Source of the DNA: Alistipes ihumii AP11
GTDB taxonomy: Bacteria; Bacteroidota; Bacteroidia; Bacteroidales; Rikenellaceae
Assembly (NCBI RefSeq): GCF_025144665.1
Contig: NZ_CP102294.1
Location: 2,294,001-2,358,000 of the forward strand
DNA: 64,000 nucleotides
Direction of reading: 5' to 3'
Shown here: in pieces, positions 26,910 through 36,126 of the stretch
How positions within the stretch are numbered: position 1 is the stretch's first letter
Layout: each line of letters opens with the position of its first letter
Notes under the pieces: model-generated
Database searches by the model: none
What the model was told of the DNA's origin: nothing
What the model saw: the letters and a program-made list of their open reading frames with translations, nothing else
Program-made: the position numbers and the translations under genes

Positions 26910-27602
26910 CTAAATGTCGTCCGAACAGAATTTATAGCCGAGGCGCTTGCCCGTCTGTATCTTCGAGTTCTCGATTTTCGTGTTGAGCTGATCGACCGAT
27001 ACGATCTTGACGGCATCGTACGGCGGAACGAGCAGGTCGAAGTCGATCGTATAGTCGATGGCGGTCTCGACGATGTTGAGCAGCGCGTCGCGGTCGATTC
27101 GCTGGGTGCCGAAATTGTTGTGCCTCATGCTGATCTGACGCTTGCCCTCGACGAAATACTGCATTTCGCGGTTGACGAAAATCCGGCCGATCAGGTATCC
27201 CTCGTCGGCGCTGCGGTTGTATTTGAACGAATCCGAGAGAAAGTTGTATATGTTGATGATGCCGCAGTAGGAGTTGTCCCGGTTGTCGCGGACATAGGAG
27301 TTCTGCCAGATGATGTGCTCGCGGTTGAACTCGAAGACGTTCGAGTGCATGCTGAAAATCAGGATGTCTTCCGCAATCTGCAGCTGGGCCTCGAACTTGC
27401 CCCGGTCGCGGTACTCGATCTTCACTTCGTCCTTTCCTTCCTCCTCGAGGGCGTCGTCGATTTCCGACGACATTTCATGCAGCACTTCTTTCAGGCGGCC
27501 GAAAACCGAGAACGTGTTGTCGAACACTTTCTGGCTCAGCGATGCTTTCTGGCTCAGTTTCTCGATCAGGTTGCCTCGTATACTGCCGGGGTCACCGTCC
27601 AT
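26910..27602 (-). CDS. Conserved-looking hypothetical protein next to the GH73 gene
   Basis: 230 residues, no signal peptide or membrane helix. The first 70 residues form acidic and basic helices (Glu-Glu-Glu-Gly-Lys-Asp-Glu), followed by a mixed alpha/beta domain with many aromatic residues. It starts 78 bases after the glucosaminidase stop on the same strand, so the two may be one operon. It should be cytoplasmic. I do not recognise a family and infer no function. Confidence 0.7.
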   Translation of the reverse strand: MDGDPGSIRGNLIEKLSQKASLSQKVFDNTFSVFGRLKEVLHEMSSEIDDALEEEGKDEVKIEYRDRGKFEAQLQIAEDILIFSMHSNVFEFNREHIIWQNSYVRDNRDNSYCGIINIYNFLSDSFKYNRSADEGYLIGRIFVNREMQYFVEGKRQISMRHNNFGTQRIDRDALLNIVETAIDYTIDFDLLVPPYDAVKIVSVDQLNTKIENSKIQTGKRLGYKFCSDDI

Positions 27603-27680
27603 GGTCTTTTCGATTGGTTAATGAGTGTTTTTTATTATCTGAGTGTCTGGTCTTTTTGAATCGTACTGCCTGCGCAGCCT

Positions 27681-28667
27681 CTACATGAGCCGTATCTGCT
27701 GTCCCGCGCTTACCTGCGAGTCGCGGCTGCGGCGGTTGATCGAGCAGAGGTTCTTCAGCCGGATGCCGTACATCTGCGAGATGCCGTGAAGCGTCTCGCC
27801 GTCCTTGGCGATGTGGATCAGCTTGCCGTTCTGGCTGCGCTTGTTTTTCGCCCGGATGTAGACCATATCGCCGGGACGGGGCTGCGTGCCGGCATCGAAG
27901 TCGTTGTACTTGGCCAGCTTTTTCTCGCTCAGTCCGAATTCGACCGCAACGGACGAAAGCGTTTCGCCCTCGCGGAGCACGACGAACTGGCTGCCGTTGT
28001 TCTGGTAAACCGTGTGGCCTCCCTTGCGGCCCTGCACCGAAACGGAATAATTGTCGATATCCACGATGTCGGCGGGCGCGGCGTGCGGTATCTCCTCGGC
28101 GATCAGCGCCTGCTTGTCGGGCCGATTGCCCATGATCTGCGGATCGATGTCGCGTCCTTCGTCGAGCAGGTACAGACGGTTGTCCTCGATGATCTTGATC
28201 AGCAGCTCGGCGTATTGGGGATTGGTCGCATAGCCGGCCTGCTTGAGCCCGTAGGCCCATCCTTTATAGTCCAGCGGGTCGAGCTTGAACAGGTCCTGAT
28301 AGCGTTCGGAACGGTCCAGAAACTCGGAGTGGTCGCGATAGGAGTCTTCGGCGGAGGCGTACTTGCGAAAGCATTCGCCCGCCGCGTCGTCGTCGTGCGA
28401 GATCGTGGCGCCGGTCCATGTGCTCTTGCATTTGATGCCGAAATGATTGTTCGCTTCGCGGGCGAGCCGGCCGTTGCCGTTGTCCGATTCGAGAAGCGCC
28501 TGTGCCATTTTGATGCTGGCCGGGATGCCGTAGATGTCCATCTCCTCGACGGCGAGTCCTTTGTAGCGGCGGATATACTCCTCGCGCGACAGTTTCTGCT
28601 GCCCGAGCAGAGTGGCGACGTTCAGCACGGCGGCGATCAGCAGCGGGACGATTCGGTTCGGATTCAT
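27681..28667 (-). CDS. Glucosaminidase (GH73) with two LysM domains
   Basis: 328 residues. A signal peptide (about 1-22) is followed by a GH73 N-acetylglucosaminidase domain (about 28-175) with the catalytic Glu in Ala-Leu-Leu-Glu-Ser-Asp near residue 60 and Asn-Asn-His-Phe-Gly-Ile-Lys. Two LysM repeats follow (about 228-272 and 283-328), each with Gly-Glu-Thr-Leu. The enzyme should cut the glycan strands of peptidoglycan in the periplasm, with LysM holding it to the wall. It is the first gene of a possible two-gene unit. Confidence 0.92.
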   Translation of the reverse strand: MNPNRIVPLLIAAVLNVATLLGQQKLSREEYIRRYKGLAVEEMDIYGIPASIKMAQALLESDNGNGRLAREANNHFGIKCKSTWTGATISHDDDAAGECFRKYASAEDSYRDHSEFLDRSERYQDLFKLDPLDYKGWAYGLKQAGYATNPQYAELLIKIIEDNRLYLLDEGRDIDPQIMGNRPDKQALIAEEIPHAAPADIVDIDNYSVSVQGRKGGHTVYQNNGSQFVVLREGETLSSVAVEFGLSEKKLAKYNDFDAGTQPRPGDMVYIRAKNKRSQNGKLIHIAKDGETLHGISQMYGIRLKNLCSINRRSRDSQVSAGQQIRLM

Positions 28668-28776
28668 AGTTTCGGCGCTTTTCGGGTGAATGTTGCTGAA
28701 ATGACCGGCGAAGCGTGCGGCTCCGCGGGTCGGTCTGCGCGCTTCGCCGGACGCGGGCCGGCGGTACGAGCCGTTA

Positions 28777-28808
28777 CAAAATTAATATTTTCTTGCAATT
28801 TGCGCAAA
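28777..28808 (-). promoter_or_regulatory. Promoter of the GH73-LysM gene
   Basis: On the minus strand: TTTG (28808-28805), 20 bases, TAATTTTG (28784-28777). This is a full match to the Bacteroidetes consensus, with a leader of about 105 bases. Confidence 0.8.
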
Positions 28809-28814
28809 AATCTT

Positions 28815-28822
28815 TAGCTTTG
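28815..28822 (+). promoter_or_regulatory. -7 box of the DUF4254-GT9 operon
   Basis: TAGCTTTG fits TAnnTTTG, with CTTG 19 bases upstream. It faces away from the GH73 promoter and shares the same short AT-rich stretch. Confidence 0.65.
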
Positions 28823-28842
28823 TCATATAATCCAACGTCCAA

Positions 28843-29451
28843 ATGATCATGTTTACCTCGAAAAGCAACCGGATCTTCGCACAGGTCATCGACGACTACC
28901 ACCGTTGCGACGACGTGGATGCTCCGGTCCGAAATCCTTATGCGAACGGCTCGATCGAGTATTTATTGTATCTGAAAAACTGGATCGATACGGTGCAGTG
29001 GCATCTGGAGGATATCATCCGCGATCCGAATATCGATCCGGTCGAGGCGCTGAAAATCAAGCGCCGCATCGACCGCTCGAATCAGGAGCGGACCGATATG
29101 GTGGAGTACATCGACAGCTATTTTCTCGATCTGTACAAGGACGTTCGGGTAGCTGCTGACGCGACGGTCAATACCGAGAGCCCGGCGTGGGCGATCGACC
29201 GGCTGTCGATCCTCGCGCTGAAAATTTACCATATGGAGCAGGAGGTGCGGCGCGAGGACGTGTCGCAGAAGCATATAGAGGAGTGCGGGCGCAAGCTGGA
29301 CGTGCTGCGCCAGCAACAGGTCGACCTGTCGGGCGCGATCGACGCGCTGCTCGATGACATCGCTGCCGGGCGCAAGTACATGAAGGTGTACAAGCAGATG
29401 AAAATGTACAACGACCCGGAGCTTAACCCTGTCTTGTACGCGTCCAAATAA
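28843..29451 (+). CDS. DUF4254 family protein
   Basis: 202 residues, almost entirely helical, no signal peptide, with many charged residues and conserved-looking Asn-Gly-Ser-Ile-Glu-Tyr and Trp-Gln/His-Leu-Glu-Asp motifs in the first third. The DUF4254 family is found beside GT9 glycosyltransferase genes in Bacteroidetes, as here, where the GT9 gene starts 11 bases later. A role with that enzyme in surface-sugar assembly is inferred; the biochemical role is unknown. Confidence 0.85.
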   Translation: MIMFTSKSNRIFAQVIDDYHRCDDVDAPVRNPYANGSIEYLLYLKNWIDTVQWHLEDIIRDPNIDPVEALKIKRRIDRSNQERTDMVEYIDSYFLDLYKDVRVAADATVNTESPAWAIDRLSILALKIYHMEQEVRREDVSQKHIEECGRKLDVLRQQQVDLSGAIDALLDDIAAGRKYMKVYKQMKMYNDPELNPVLYASK

Positions 29452-29462
29452 CCGGCCCCGAT

Positions 29463-30539
29463 ATGGCAATTGTCGGTCGTGCCGCTCCGCTCAGCTTACT
29501 CGTTATCCGGTTGTCCGCCATGGGCGACGTGGCTATGACCGTGCCCGTGCTGGCTTTGTTGCGCCGGCAGTATCCCGAAATAAAGATCACCGTGCTGACG
29601 ACCAAGTTTCTGCAACCTTTCTTCCGGGAGGTGGCGGACGTCTCCTTTTTCGCTCCCGACCTGAAGGGGCGGCACAAGGGGGTGAAGGGGATATGGACGA
29701 TGAGCCGCGATTTGGGGCGTTTCGATCTGGTCGCCGACTTGCACGACGTGCTTCGGAGCAAGGGACTGCGCAAGCTGATGCGCCTCAAAGGATCGAGGGT
29801 GGCCTATATAAATAAGGGGCAGAAGGAGAAGAAGGCTCTGACCGCGCCGGAAAAAAAAATCAAGGTTCAGCTGAAAACGACGGTCGAGCGTTACCGGGAT
29901 GTGTTTCTGAAGCTGGGCTTCGATCTGCCGCCGGTTCCGCTGCCGGAGAGGATACGCTATCCGATGAGCGAGACCGTCCGGGAACTGGCGGGCGCCCGGG
30001 AGAAGCGGTGGATCGGCGTGTCGCCCTTCGCTCAGCACCGAGGCAAGATCTATCCGCCCGAGATGATGGAGCGCGTGATCGTCCGGTTGTCTGAAATTCC
30101 GGGAACGAAGGTTTTCGTGTTCGGAGGCGGCGCGTCGGAGCAGGCTTATGCCGAGAGGGTCGCCGCGCTTCGCGAGAATGTCGTTTCGGCGATCGGGCGG
30201 GTCCGTTTGGGCGAGGAAATGGAACTGATCTCGAACCTGGACCTGATGGTAAGCATGGATTCTTCGGCATTGCACATGTCGTCGCTGGTCGGCGTACCGG
30301 TCGTATCGGTCTGGGGGGCGACGCATCCTTTCGCGGGATTTTACGGTTTCGGGCAGGACCCGTCCTTGGCGGTGCAGCTCGATATGGCGTGCCGTCCCTG
30401 TTCGGTGTACGGCAATAAACCCTGCTTGTACGGAACCTATGCCTGCATGAGCGGTATTCCGCCCGAGGCGATCGTCGAGAAGGTATGCCGTCGGCTGGGC
30501 GTGGAAATGCCGCCCGAGTGCGACGTTCCGAATCGGTAG
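29463..30539 (+). CDS. Glycosyltransferase family 9 (heptosyltransferase-like)
   Basis: 358 residues, a GT-B fold enzyme of the ADP-heptose:LPS transferase family. The N-terminus (Leu-Val-Ile-Arg-Leu-Ser-Ala-Met-Gly-Asp-Val-Ala-Met-Thr) is the family's nucleotide-sugar fold start, and Ser-Met-Asp-Ser-Ser-Ala-Leu-His-Met near residue 262 with Trp-Gly-Ala-Thr-His-Pro is the C-terminal sugar-nucleotide site. It probably adds a core sugar to lipopolysaccharide at the inner membrane. Whether the sugar is heptose is not certain. Confidence 0.9.
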   Translation: MAIVGRAAPLSLLVIRLSAMGDVAMTVPVLALLRRQYPEIKITVLTTKFLQPFFREVADVSFFAPDLKGRHKGVKGIWTMSRDLGRFDLVADLHDVLRSKGLRKLMRLKGSRVAYINKGQKEKKALTAPEKKIKVQLKTTVERYRDVFLKLGFDLPPVPLPERIRYPMSETVRELAGAREKRWIGVSPFAQHRGKIYPPEMMERVIVRLSEIPGTKVFVFGGGASEQAYAERVAALRENVVSAIGRVRLGEEMELISNLDLMVSMDSSALHMSSLVGVPVVSVWGATHPFAGFYGFGQDPSLAVQLDMACRPCSVYGNKPCLYGTYACMSGIPPEAIVEKVCRRLGVEMPPECDVPNR

Positions 30540-30710
30540 AGCGAAGACGGGCCGAGTGCGCCGGGCGAGGCGGCGCCGAGACATGGAGGGAACGTGCCCG
30601 GTTGGGTTTTTGCCGGTTGCAGGGGAAATGCTCCTGCGCGGCATGCGAAGGTCCGGCGGCAGGTCGCGGGACCGAGTGCGGCGGAGACTCTTTCGCGGGA
30701 ATGCGCTCGC

Positions 30711-31817
30711 ATGAAACTCAAAAAACGAATGATACTCCGAAAGATATTCCGTGCGGTGGGAATCGGAACGGCCCTGCTTGCAGCGGCGGTCGCCCTTTTC
30801 ATCGCCGTGTCGTGGGCGGTCGAATACCGGCCCGGGGAGCGGGAAACGACAATCTGCTGCCCGGAGGGAGAGATCGTGCCGTTGCCCGATACGCTGACGA
30901 TCCTGTCGTGGAACATCGGTTATGCGGGACTAGGCGACAACATGGACTTTTTCTACGACGGCGGCCGGCGCGTGCGCGACAGCCGCGAGCGAACGGCCCG
31001 GAACCTGAAGGAAATCGTCGAGACGATCTCCCGGGTGAATCCCGACATAGCGTTGCTGCAGGAGGTCGATCTCGATTCGCGCCGCAGCTACCGCATCCGC
31101 GAGGTCGATACGTTGCGGGCGGCGTTCCCCGGCTATACGCTCGCTTTCGCGTACAATTATAAGGTATGTTGGGTCCCCGTTCCGCTGCGGGCTCCGCTGG
31201 GGCGCGTACAGGCAGGAGTCGTGACGCTTTCGCGCTATGCTCCCGTCTCGACGGTTCGCTACGGCTATCCGTCCGCTTTCGGGTTTCCTGTACGGTTGTT
31301 CAATCTGAAGCGTTGCCTGCTCGAGGCCGAGTTCGTTACGCGTGGCGGCGATACGGTATGGATCGGCAACACGCATAACACGGCTTACGACACGGGCGGC
31401 ATGCGTTCCGACGAGATGCGCTTTCTGGGAGAGCTGCTGCGCGCGGCCTCTCTCCGGGGCGTTCGCTCCGTGACGGGAGGCGACTGGAATCAGTATCCGC
31501 CCGGCTACGAGCCTTCCGAGGAAGAACTGTCGAACCGCTTTTTCGTCCCTCAGGCGGTCGACTCGTCGCTGATCGGGCCGGGCTTCCGTTTCGCGTACGA
31601 TCCGGCAAGGCCGACGCTGCGCTATCTGGACCGGCCCTATGTCCCGAGCCGGGCCAGTATGGAGCGTCCGACGACGACGTTGACCGACTTTTTCCTTCTC
31701 TCCGGCGGCATCCGCGTACTTTCGGTAGAAACGCTTCCGCTCGGGTTCCGGTCGAGCGATCACGATCCCGTGCTGCTTCGGATCGCGTGGGAAAAAGAGG
31801 CGGATGCGTGCCGCTGA
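30711..31817 (+). CDS. Membrane-anchored endonuclease/exonuclease/phosphatase-family protein
   Basis: 368 residues from the ATG at 30711; the open frame extends to 30594 but lacks sense there. One N-terminal membrane helix (about 13-33) is followed by an EEP domain with Leu-Ser-Trp-Asn-Ile-Gly-Tyr, Leu-Leu-Gln-Glu-Val-Asp (metal-binding Glu), Gly-Asp-Trp-Asn-Gln and the terminal Ser-Ser-Asp-His-Asp-Pro. All catalytic motifs are intact, so it is a metal-dependent phosphodiesterase or phosphatase facing the periplasm. The family includes nucleases, sphingomyelinases and inositol phosphatases. The substrate is unknown. Confidence 0.85.
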   Translation: MKLKKRMILRKIFRAVGIGTALLAAAVALFIAVSWAVEYRPGERETTICCPEGEIVPLPDTLTILSWNIGYAGLGDNMDFFYDGGRRVRDSRERTARNLKEIVETISRVNPDIALLQEVDLDSRRSYRIREVDTLRAAFPGYTLAFAYNYKVCWVPVPLRAPLGRVQAGVVTLSRYAPVSTVRYGYPSAFGFPVRLFNLKRCLLEAEFVTRGGDTVWIGNTHNTAYDTGGMRSDEMRFLGELLRAASLRGVRSVTGGDWNQYPPGYEPSEEELSNRFFVPQAVDSSLIGPGFRFAYDPARPTLRYLDRPYVPSRASMERPTTTLTDFFLLSGGIRVLSVETLPLGFRSSDHDPVLLRIAWEKEADACR

Positions 31818-31869
31818 GTTTTTGTGTTAAATAATTCACAGTTCGTTTCGCGATTCCGCAAAAATGTGC

Positions 31870-31877
31870 TACCTTTG
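31870..31877 (+). promoter_or_regulatory. -7 box of gcvH
   Basis: TACCTTTG fits TAnnTTTG, with TTTC 20 bases upstream (31846-31849). The leader would be about 40 bases. Confidence 0.65.
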
Positions 31878-31921
31878 GGTTCCGAAACAACGGGTTTTCA
31901 AATCCAAAAGCCATTATTCGT

Positions 31922-32299
31922 ATGAACGTACCTGATCATTTGAAGTATTCGAAAGACCACGAGTGGATTCGCGTGGAAGGCGACGAGGCGTATGTCGGAA
32001 TCACCGACTTCGCGCAGAGTCAGTTGGGCGATATCGTTTTCGTCGACGTGACGACGGTGGGCGAGACGCTGGCGCAGAACGACGTTTTCGGAACGATCGA
32101 GGCGGTGAAGACCGTGTCGGACGCTTTTCTGCCCGTCGGCGGCGAGGTGCTCGAGTTCAACGAGAGCCTGAACGACGCTCCCGATCGGGTGAATGCCGAT
32201 CCGTACGGAGAAGGCTGGATCGTCAAAATCCGCATGAGCGATCCCTCCGAGCTCGGCGTATTGCTGTCGGCCGACGATTATGCGAAACTGATCGGGTAG
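31922..32299 (+). CDS. gcvH: Glycine cleavage system H protein
   Basis: 125 residues, the normal length. The lipoyl-lysine is Lys63 in [10 protein letters not shown]. The protein carries the aminomethyl group between the P, T and L proteins of the glycine cleavage system, and in some bacteria it is also a lipoate relay. None of those partner genes is in this window. It is followed 80 bases later by mdh. Confidence 0.96.
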   Translation: MNVPDHLKYSKDHEWIRVEGDEAYVGITDFAQSQLGDIVFVDVTTVGETLAQNDVFGTIEAVKTVSDAFLPVGGEVLEFNESLNDAPDRVNADPYGEGWIVKIRMSDPSELGVLLSADDYAKLIG

Positions 32300-32379
32300 G
32301 GTGCGGTGCCGACGCGCGGCGTCCGCTCCGGAGAAAGTCAGCGATTATCCAAGGTATTACTTAAAAAACATACAGAATC

Positions 32380-33321
32380 ATGAGCAAAGTTACAGTAGTG
32401 GGTGCAGGTAACGTGGGTGCGACCTGTGCCAATGTGATCGCGACGCGGGAGATTGCCGACGAGCTGGTTCTCCTCGATATCAAGGAAGGCGTTTCGGAAG
32501 GCAAGATGCTGGATATTTTCCAGACCGCTACGCTAATGGACTTCGATACGAAGCTGACCGGCGTGACGAACGATTATGCCGCTACGGCGGATTCCGACGT
32601 CGTGGTCGTGACTTCGGGCATGCCTCGTAAGCCGGGCATGACGCGCGAGGAACTGATCGGCGTGAATGCCGGCATCGTCGCTTCGGTCGTGGGCAATATC
32701 CTGAAGTATTCCCCGAAAGCGGTCATCCTGATGATCAGCAATCCGATGGACACGATGACCTATCTGGCGCTGAAGAAGAGCGGACTTCCGAAGAATCAGA
32801 TCTTCGGCATGGGCGGTGCGCTCGACTCGGCCCGCTTCAAGTGTTATCTGAGCAAGGCGCTGAAAGCCAACTCGAACGAGATCGAGGGCATGGTGATCGG
32901 CGGTCACGGCGACACGACGATGATTCCGCTCTATTCGAAGGCTACCTACAAAGGCATTCCGGTAACCGAACTGCTGAGCAAGGAAGAGGTCGAGAAGGTC
33001 GTTGCCGACACGATGGTGGGCGGAGCGACGCTGACCAAGCTGCTGGGCACGTCGGCCTGGTACGCACCGGGCGCAGCAGCCGCTTATGTAGTGGAGTCGA
33101 TCATCCGTGACCAGAAGAAGGTGGTGCCGTCGTGCACGTATCTGGAAGGCGAGTACGGTCAGAACGACATCTGCATCGGCGTTCCGGCCGTGATAGGCCG
33201 GGGCGGCGTCGAGAAGGTGCTGACGCTGAACCTGACGGCCGACGAGAAGGCGCTGTTCGAAAAGAGCGCCGAGGCCGTTCGCAAGACCAACAACATCCTG
33301 CACGAGATCAAGGCGCTCTAA
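32380..33321 (+). CDS. mdh: Malate dehydrogenase
   Basis: 313 residues of the LDH-like (three-helix type) malate dehydrogenase family. It has the NAD-binding Gly-Ala-Gly-Asn-Val-Gly-Ala (about 7-13), the substrate-binding Arg-Lys-Pro-Gly-Met-Thr-Arg loop, and the catalytic His176 in Gly-Gly-His-Gly-Asp. It interconverts malate and oxaloacetate, serving fumarate and succinate fermentation in this group. A strong terminator follows. A piece of its 3' end is repeated in inverted orientation about 0.8 kb downstream. Confidence 0.96.
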   Translation: MSKVTVVGAGNVGATCANVIATREIADELVLLDIKEGVSEGKMLDIFQTATLMDFDTKLTGVTNDYAATADSDVVVVTSGMPRKPGMTREELIGVNAGIVASVVGNILKYSPKAVILMISNPMDTMTYLALKKSGLPKNQIFGMGGALDSARFKCYLSKALKANSNEIEGMVIGGHGDTTMIPLYSKATYKGIPVTELLSKEEVEKVVADTMVGGATLTKLLGTSAWYAPGAAAAYVVESIIRDQKKVVPSCTYLEGEYGQNDICIGVPAVIGRGGVEKVLTLNLTADEKALFEKSAEAVRKTNNILHEIKAL

Positions 33322-33339
33322 GGACGCCGGATCGGAATA

Positions 33340-33376
33340 AAGCCGGACGGGGGATTTCCCTTCGTCCGGCTTTTCT
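33340..33376 (+). terminator. Terminator of mdh
   Basis: AAGCCGGACG (33340-33349) pairs with CGTCCGGCTT (33363-33372), and the stem runs into TTTTCTTT. Confidence 0.9.
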
Positions 33377-34051
33377 TTGTAAGGGGGGAGAATCGTAGCC
33401 TCTGAGCGGGCTGGAGTTCCTTGCCCGGTTCCCGAATGGATTTTGCGGGAGAGACGATCCGGATACGTATCGGAGAACAGGCTCGGACGCGGGACCGGAG
33501 GTGGAACGGGGATGTTCCGGGGAACGGTACTTGTCGGGGGAAAGGATGTACGGAGCCGAAAAGCAGGGCCCGTGAAGGGCGAGGGGCCGGCGTCCGTCGA
33601 CGGGAAAGCCTTACGGAGCGTGAGCGGGGATGCCCGGCACAGGACCGGTCTGCGACGTGTGGACGATGATCTGGCATGTCACAGATGCGCGGGCATGTCG
33701 GCTCTTATATGGATAGCCCGTGAAACCGCAGGCTGCTAAGGCATTCTATGGTACGCCGTGGAAAACTATTTAAGAAGCTATGGAATACGATTTGTTGGGA
33801 AGCAGCTTCGGGGCGTGGCCGTCGGCGTCGTGACCGTCCTTATGCCCGTAAGCGTCGTCGGAGCCGTCTGGCCGCCGTCGTGCCGTCAATCGCATGGTTG
33901 ACGTAGGGGGCGTGTGCGGTCGCTTCGGTTGCGGGGCATGGGATCGTCTGGCCGGTCCCGATCGTAGTCGGATTGCCGTCATCTTGAGGTGAACACGGGT
34001 TTCGACGCGAGGCGTTTGGTCGCCGGTCGAGGCGGGCAGAGAAGCGATTGC

Positions 34052-34117
34052 TTTCGAACAGCGCCTTCTCGTCGGCCGTCAGGTTCAGCGTCAGCACCTT
34101 CTCGACGCCGCCCGGCC
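34052..34117 (-). pseudogene. Inverted fragment of the mdh 3' end
   Basis: The minus strand of 34052-34117 matches mdh 33196-33262 base for base except for one missing G near 34113. It encodes Leu-Thr-Leu-Asn-Leu-Thr-Ala-Asp-Glu-Lys-Ala-Leu-Phe-Glu, and the match stops abruptly at both ends. No start, stop or rest of mdh is nearby. Confidence 0.9.
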
Positions 34118-34183
34118 GGTCACGGAGTTACGAACGGTCGGGAAAGCGATTTTGCTGACGACGGAAGCGGTATGTACCAAACG

Positions 34184-34219
34184 GAAAACGGCGGCCGGGA
34201 AGGGCCGCCGTTTTCTGAA
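34184..34219. terminator. Bidirectional terminator after the sus-like operon
   Basis: GAAAACGGCGGCC (34184-34196) pairs with GGCCGCCGTTTTC (34203-34215), with a 6-base loop. The A-run on one arm and T-run on the other allow termination on either strand. It lies 90 bases beyond the SusD stop (34306, minus strand). Confidence 0.85.
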
Positions 34220-34305
34220 AATAACATGAACTAACAAATTGGCAGAATTTTTATTACATAATCTTGTTAAATAGGTTTATAGTATAGAGCAAGGCGAAAA
34301 ATCGG

Positions 34306-36084
34306 CTATTGTTCCCAACCCGGGTTCTGCCACTGAACGCCGGTATTGTTATTGGCTTTGTTCACTTCGCTCTGCGGAAGGGGATAGAGATTGAACTTGT
34401 CGGCTCCGCAGGCACGGTCGCCTACCTTGAATCGGGTGTAGGTGAATCGGTTGCCTTCCTTGGTGATCCGCATGCCGGTGACGGTCCGGTCGGTTTCGCC
34501 CAGAATACCCCAGCGGCGTACGTCCCAATAGCGGTGTTCCTCGAAAGCCAGCTCGACGCGTCGCTCGTTGCGGCAGCGAAGGCGGAATTCGTCCTGAGAA
34601 GCGATGTCGAGCAAGGGCATGCCGGCGCGGCTACGCACTTCGTTGATCGCCTCGAGAGCCGTCATCCGGTTGTCGGGATTCTGGTCGGGACCATAGGCTT
34701 CGTTGGAGGCTTCCGCATGGTTCAAAAGCAGCTCCGCCAGCCGGAATACGCGCACGGCTCCGTCGGCGCTGTTGTCATGGCTCGATTTCCAGTTGTTGAA
34801 CTTGCGCATGTAGTAACCCGTGCGGGTGTGCGTCCGGTCGATGTTGAGAGTCAGCCCTTCGCGGCCTCCGACGAACGTTTCGACCCGGTTGCCCGTACCG
34901 TCCAGATTGCGTTGCGCGCCGTTGTAGTAGATCGAGGCGTAGAAACGCGGATCGAGGCTCGCATAGGGGTCCTGAGGGTCGTAGCCTGCGGCGAGGGCCT
35001 GCTGGTTATAGTTGGGCTTGGTATGGTCGCCGCCGATGTACGGCGTGTTCAGATCCAGTACGGGATAGCTTTCCCCGTCGGGAGCGACGAACTCGTAGGC
35101 GTCGACCTGCTCCTGCGTAGGGCAGGGACCGGCGGTCGACATGCGGTCGTTCGACGGAAGTCCCGCATCTCGCCAAACGGACTGACGGCCTCCGTAGCCG
35201 TAGATCGTTTCCTTATCCGTCGAACGGGAAGCGTCGGAGAGCAGAATGTGGAAATAGGCGTAGGCATTCTGGGCCACGTCGGCTGCCGGAGCGGTCTTAT
35301 ACAGTACGTATCCGCCTTCGTTCATGCAGGCGTCGACCGCTTCGCCGGTGATTTTCGCCGCGTCTTCCCAAGAGAACGTTCCGTCGGACCACTTCGGGCT
35401 AGCAGCGTACAGCACCGCTTCGGACATGATCGCGTAAGCCATGCCGCGCGTCACGTTGTTGTCGCCCTGATCGGCCGTCCACGGAAAGGAGCTGGCCGGG
35501 GATTCGAGCGCCGCGCGGCAGTCCTCGATGATGAACTCCACGCACTCGTTGAACGTGGCGCGACGGTCGGACGAGAAGTCGTGATCGACGCCCAGCTCCT
35601 CCTTGATGATCGGGACGCCTCCGTAGCGCTTGACCAGCTGCCAGTAGTACAGCGCACGCATCGTATAGGCTTCGCCCATCCATTGCTCCTTGTCTTTCTG
35701 AGTTACGTTGCCGGGCAGCGTGTTGACCTGCATGCCGGTAATGAAAATGTTGCACTTGCGGATGCCTTGGAACAAGGACTCCCACGGATTGTCGGGACCG
35801 TACCAGTTGCTTGACGAGGTAGAGCCCTGATAGAAGTTGTAGTAGTTCTGTCCGTTGGACGTTCCCGCGTCGGAGTGGTGCGTCTCGTCAGTGTACCCCG
35901 CGCGGGTCAGGCTGACGCCCGGGCAATAGTTGTAGCAACCGTTGAGCCACCCCATGATTTTATATCGGTCCTGGAATATTTCCCCTCTCGATATGCGTCC
36001 GTCGGTAGTCAGGTCCAGCTTGTCGTTGCAGGAAAATACGAGTCCGAGGACGGCTGCGGCTAAAATGATGACGTATTTTTTCAT
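34306..36084 (-). CDS. SusD-like outer-membrane lipoprotein (pair 2)
   Basis: 592 residues. A lipoprotein signal ends at Cys19 (Gly-Leu-Val-Phe-Ser-Cys), followed by the SusD/RagB fold: an N-terminal tetratricopeptide-like helical half and a C-terminal half with Leu-Leu-Asn-His-Ala-Glu-Ala near residue 455, then Arg-Arg-Val-Glu-Leu-Ala-Phe-Glu-Glu-His-Arg-Tyr-Trp-Asp-Val-Arg-Arg-Trp, the family's C-terminal signature. It should cap its SusC barrel and bind the glycan. It is the last gene of the four-gene unit, 42 bases after its SusC. Confidence 0.95.
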   Translation of the reverse strand: MKKYVIILAAAVLGLVFSCNDKLDLTTDGRISRGEIFQDRYKIMGWLNGCYNYCPGVSLTRAGYTDETHHSDAGTSNGQNYYNFYQGSTSSSNWYGPDNPWESLFQGIRKCNIFITGMQVNTLPGNVTQKDKEQWMGEAYTMRALYYWQLVKRYGGVPIIKEELGVDHDFSSDRRATFNECVEFIIEDCRAALESPASSFPWTADQGDNNVTRGMAYAIMSEAVLYAASPKWSDGTFSWEDAAKITGEAVDACMNEGGYVLYKTAPAADVAQNAYAYFHILLSDASRSTDKETIYGYGGRQSVWRDAGLPSNDRMSTAGPCPTQEQVDAYEFVAPDGESYPVLDLNTPYIGGDHTKPNYNQQALAAGYDPQDPYASLDPRFYASIYYNGAQRNLDGTGNRVETFVGGREGLTLNIDRTHTRTGYYMRKFNNWKSSHDNSADGAVRVFRLAELLLNHAEASNEAYGPDQNPDNRMTALEAINEVRSRAGMPLLDIASQDEFRLRCRNERRVELAFEEHRYWDVRRWGILGETDRTVTGMRITKEGNRFTYTRFKVGDRACGADKFNLYPLPQSEVNKANNNTGVQWQNPGWEQ

Positions 36085-36126
36085 AGTGATTGTTTCCTTC
36101 GGTTAGATTAGAATAGAGTCCTCCTG

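Larger units (their letters stand above)
33322..34305. other. 984-base spacer with an mdh remnant
   Basis: Between the mdh terminator and the SusD gene no intact gene is visible. The stretch contains an inverted fragment of mdh (34052-34117) and ends with a bidirectional terminator at 34184-34219. Other frames are Arg/Gly-rich noise. The spacer may be a scar of lost genes. Confidence 0.6.

Noticed and set aside
33340-34305. Spacer searched by eye for tRNA or other structured RNA genes
   Set aside because: No T-loop consensus, CCA end or cloverleaf pattern was seen; only the mdh fragment and two terminators are supported.
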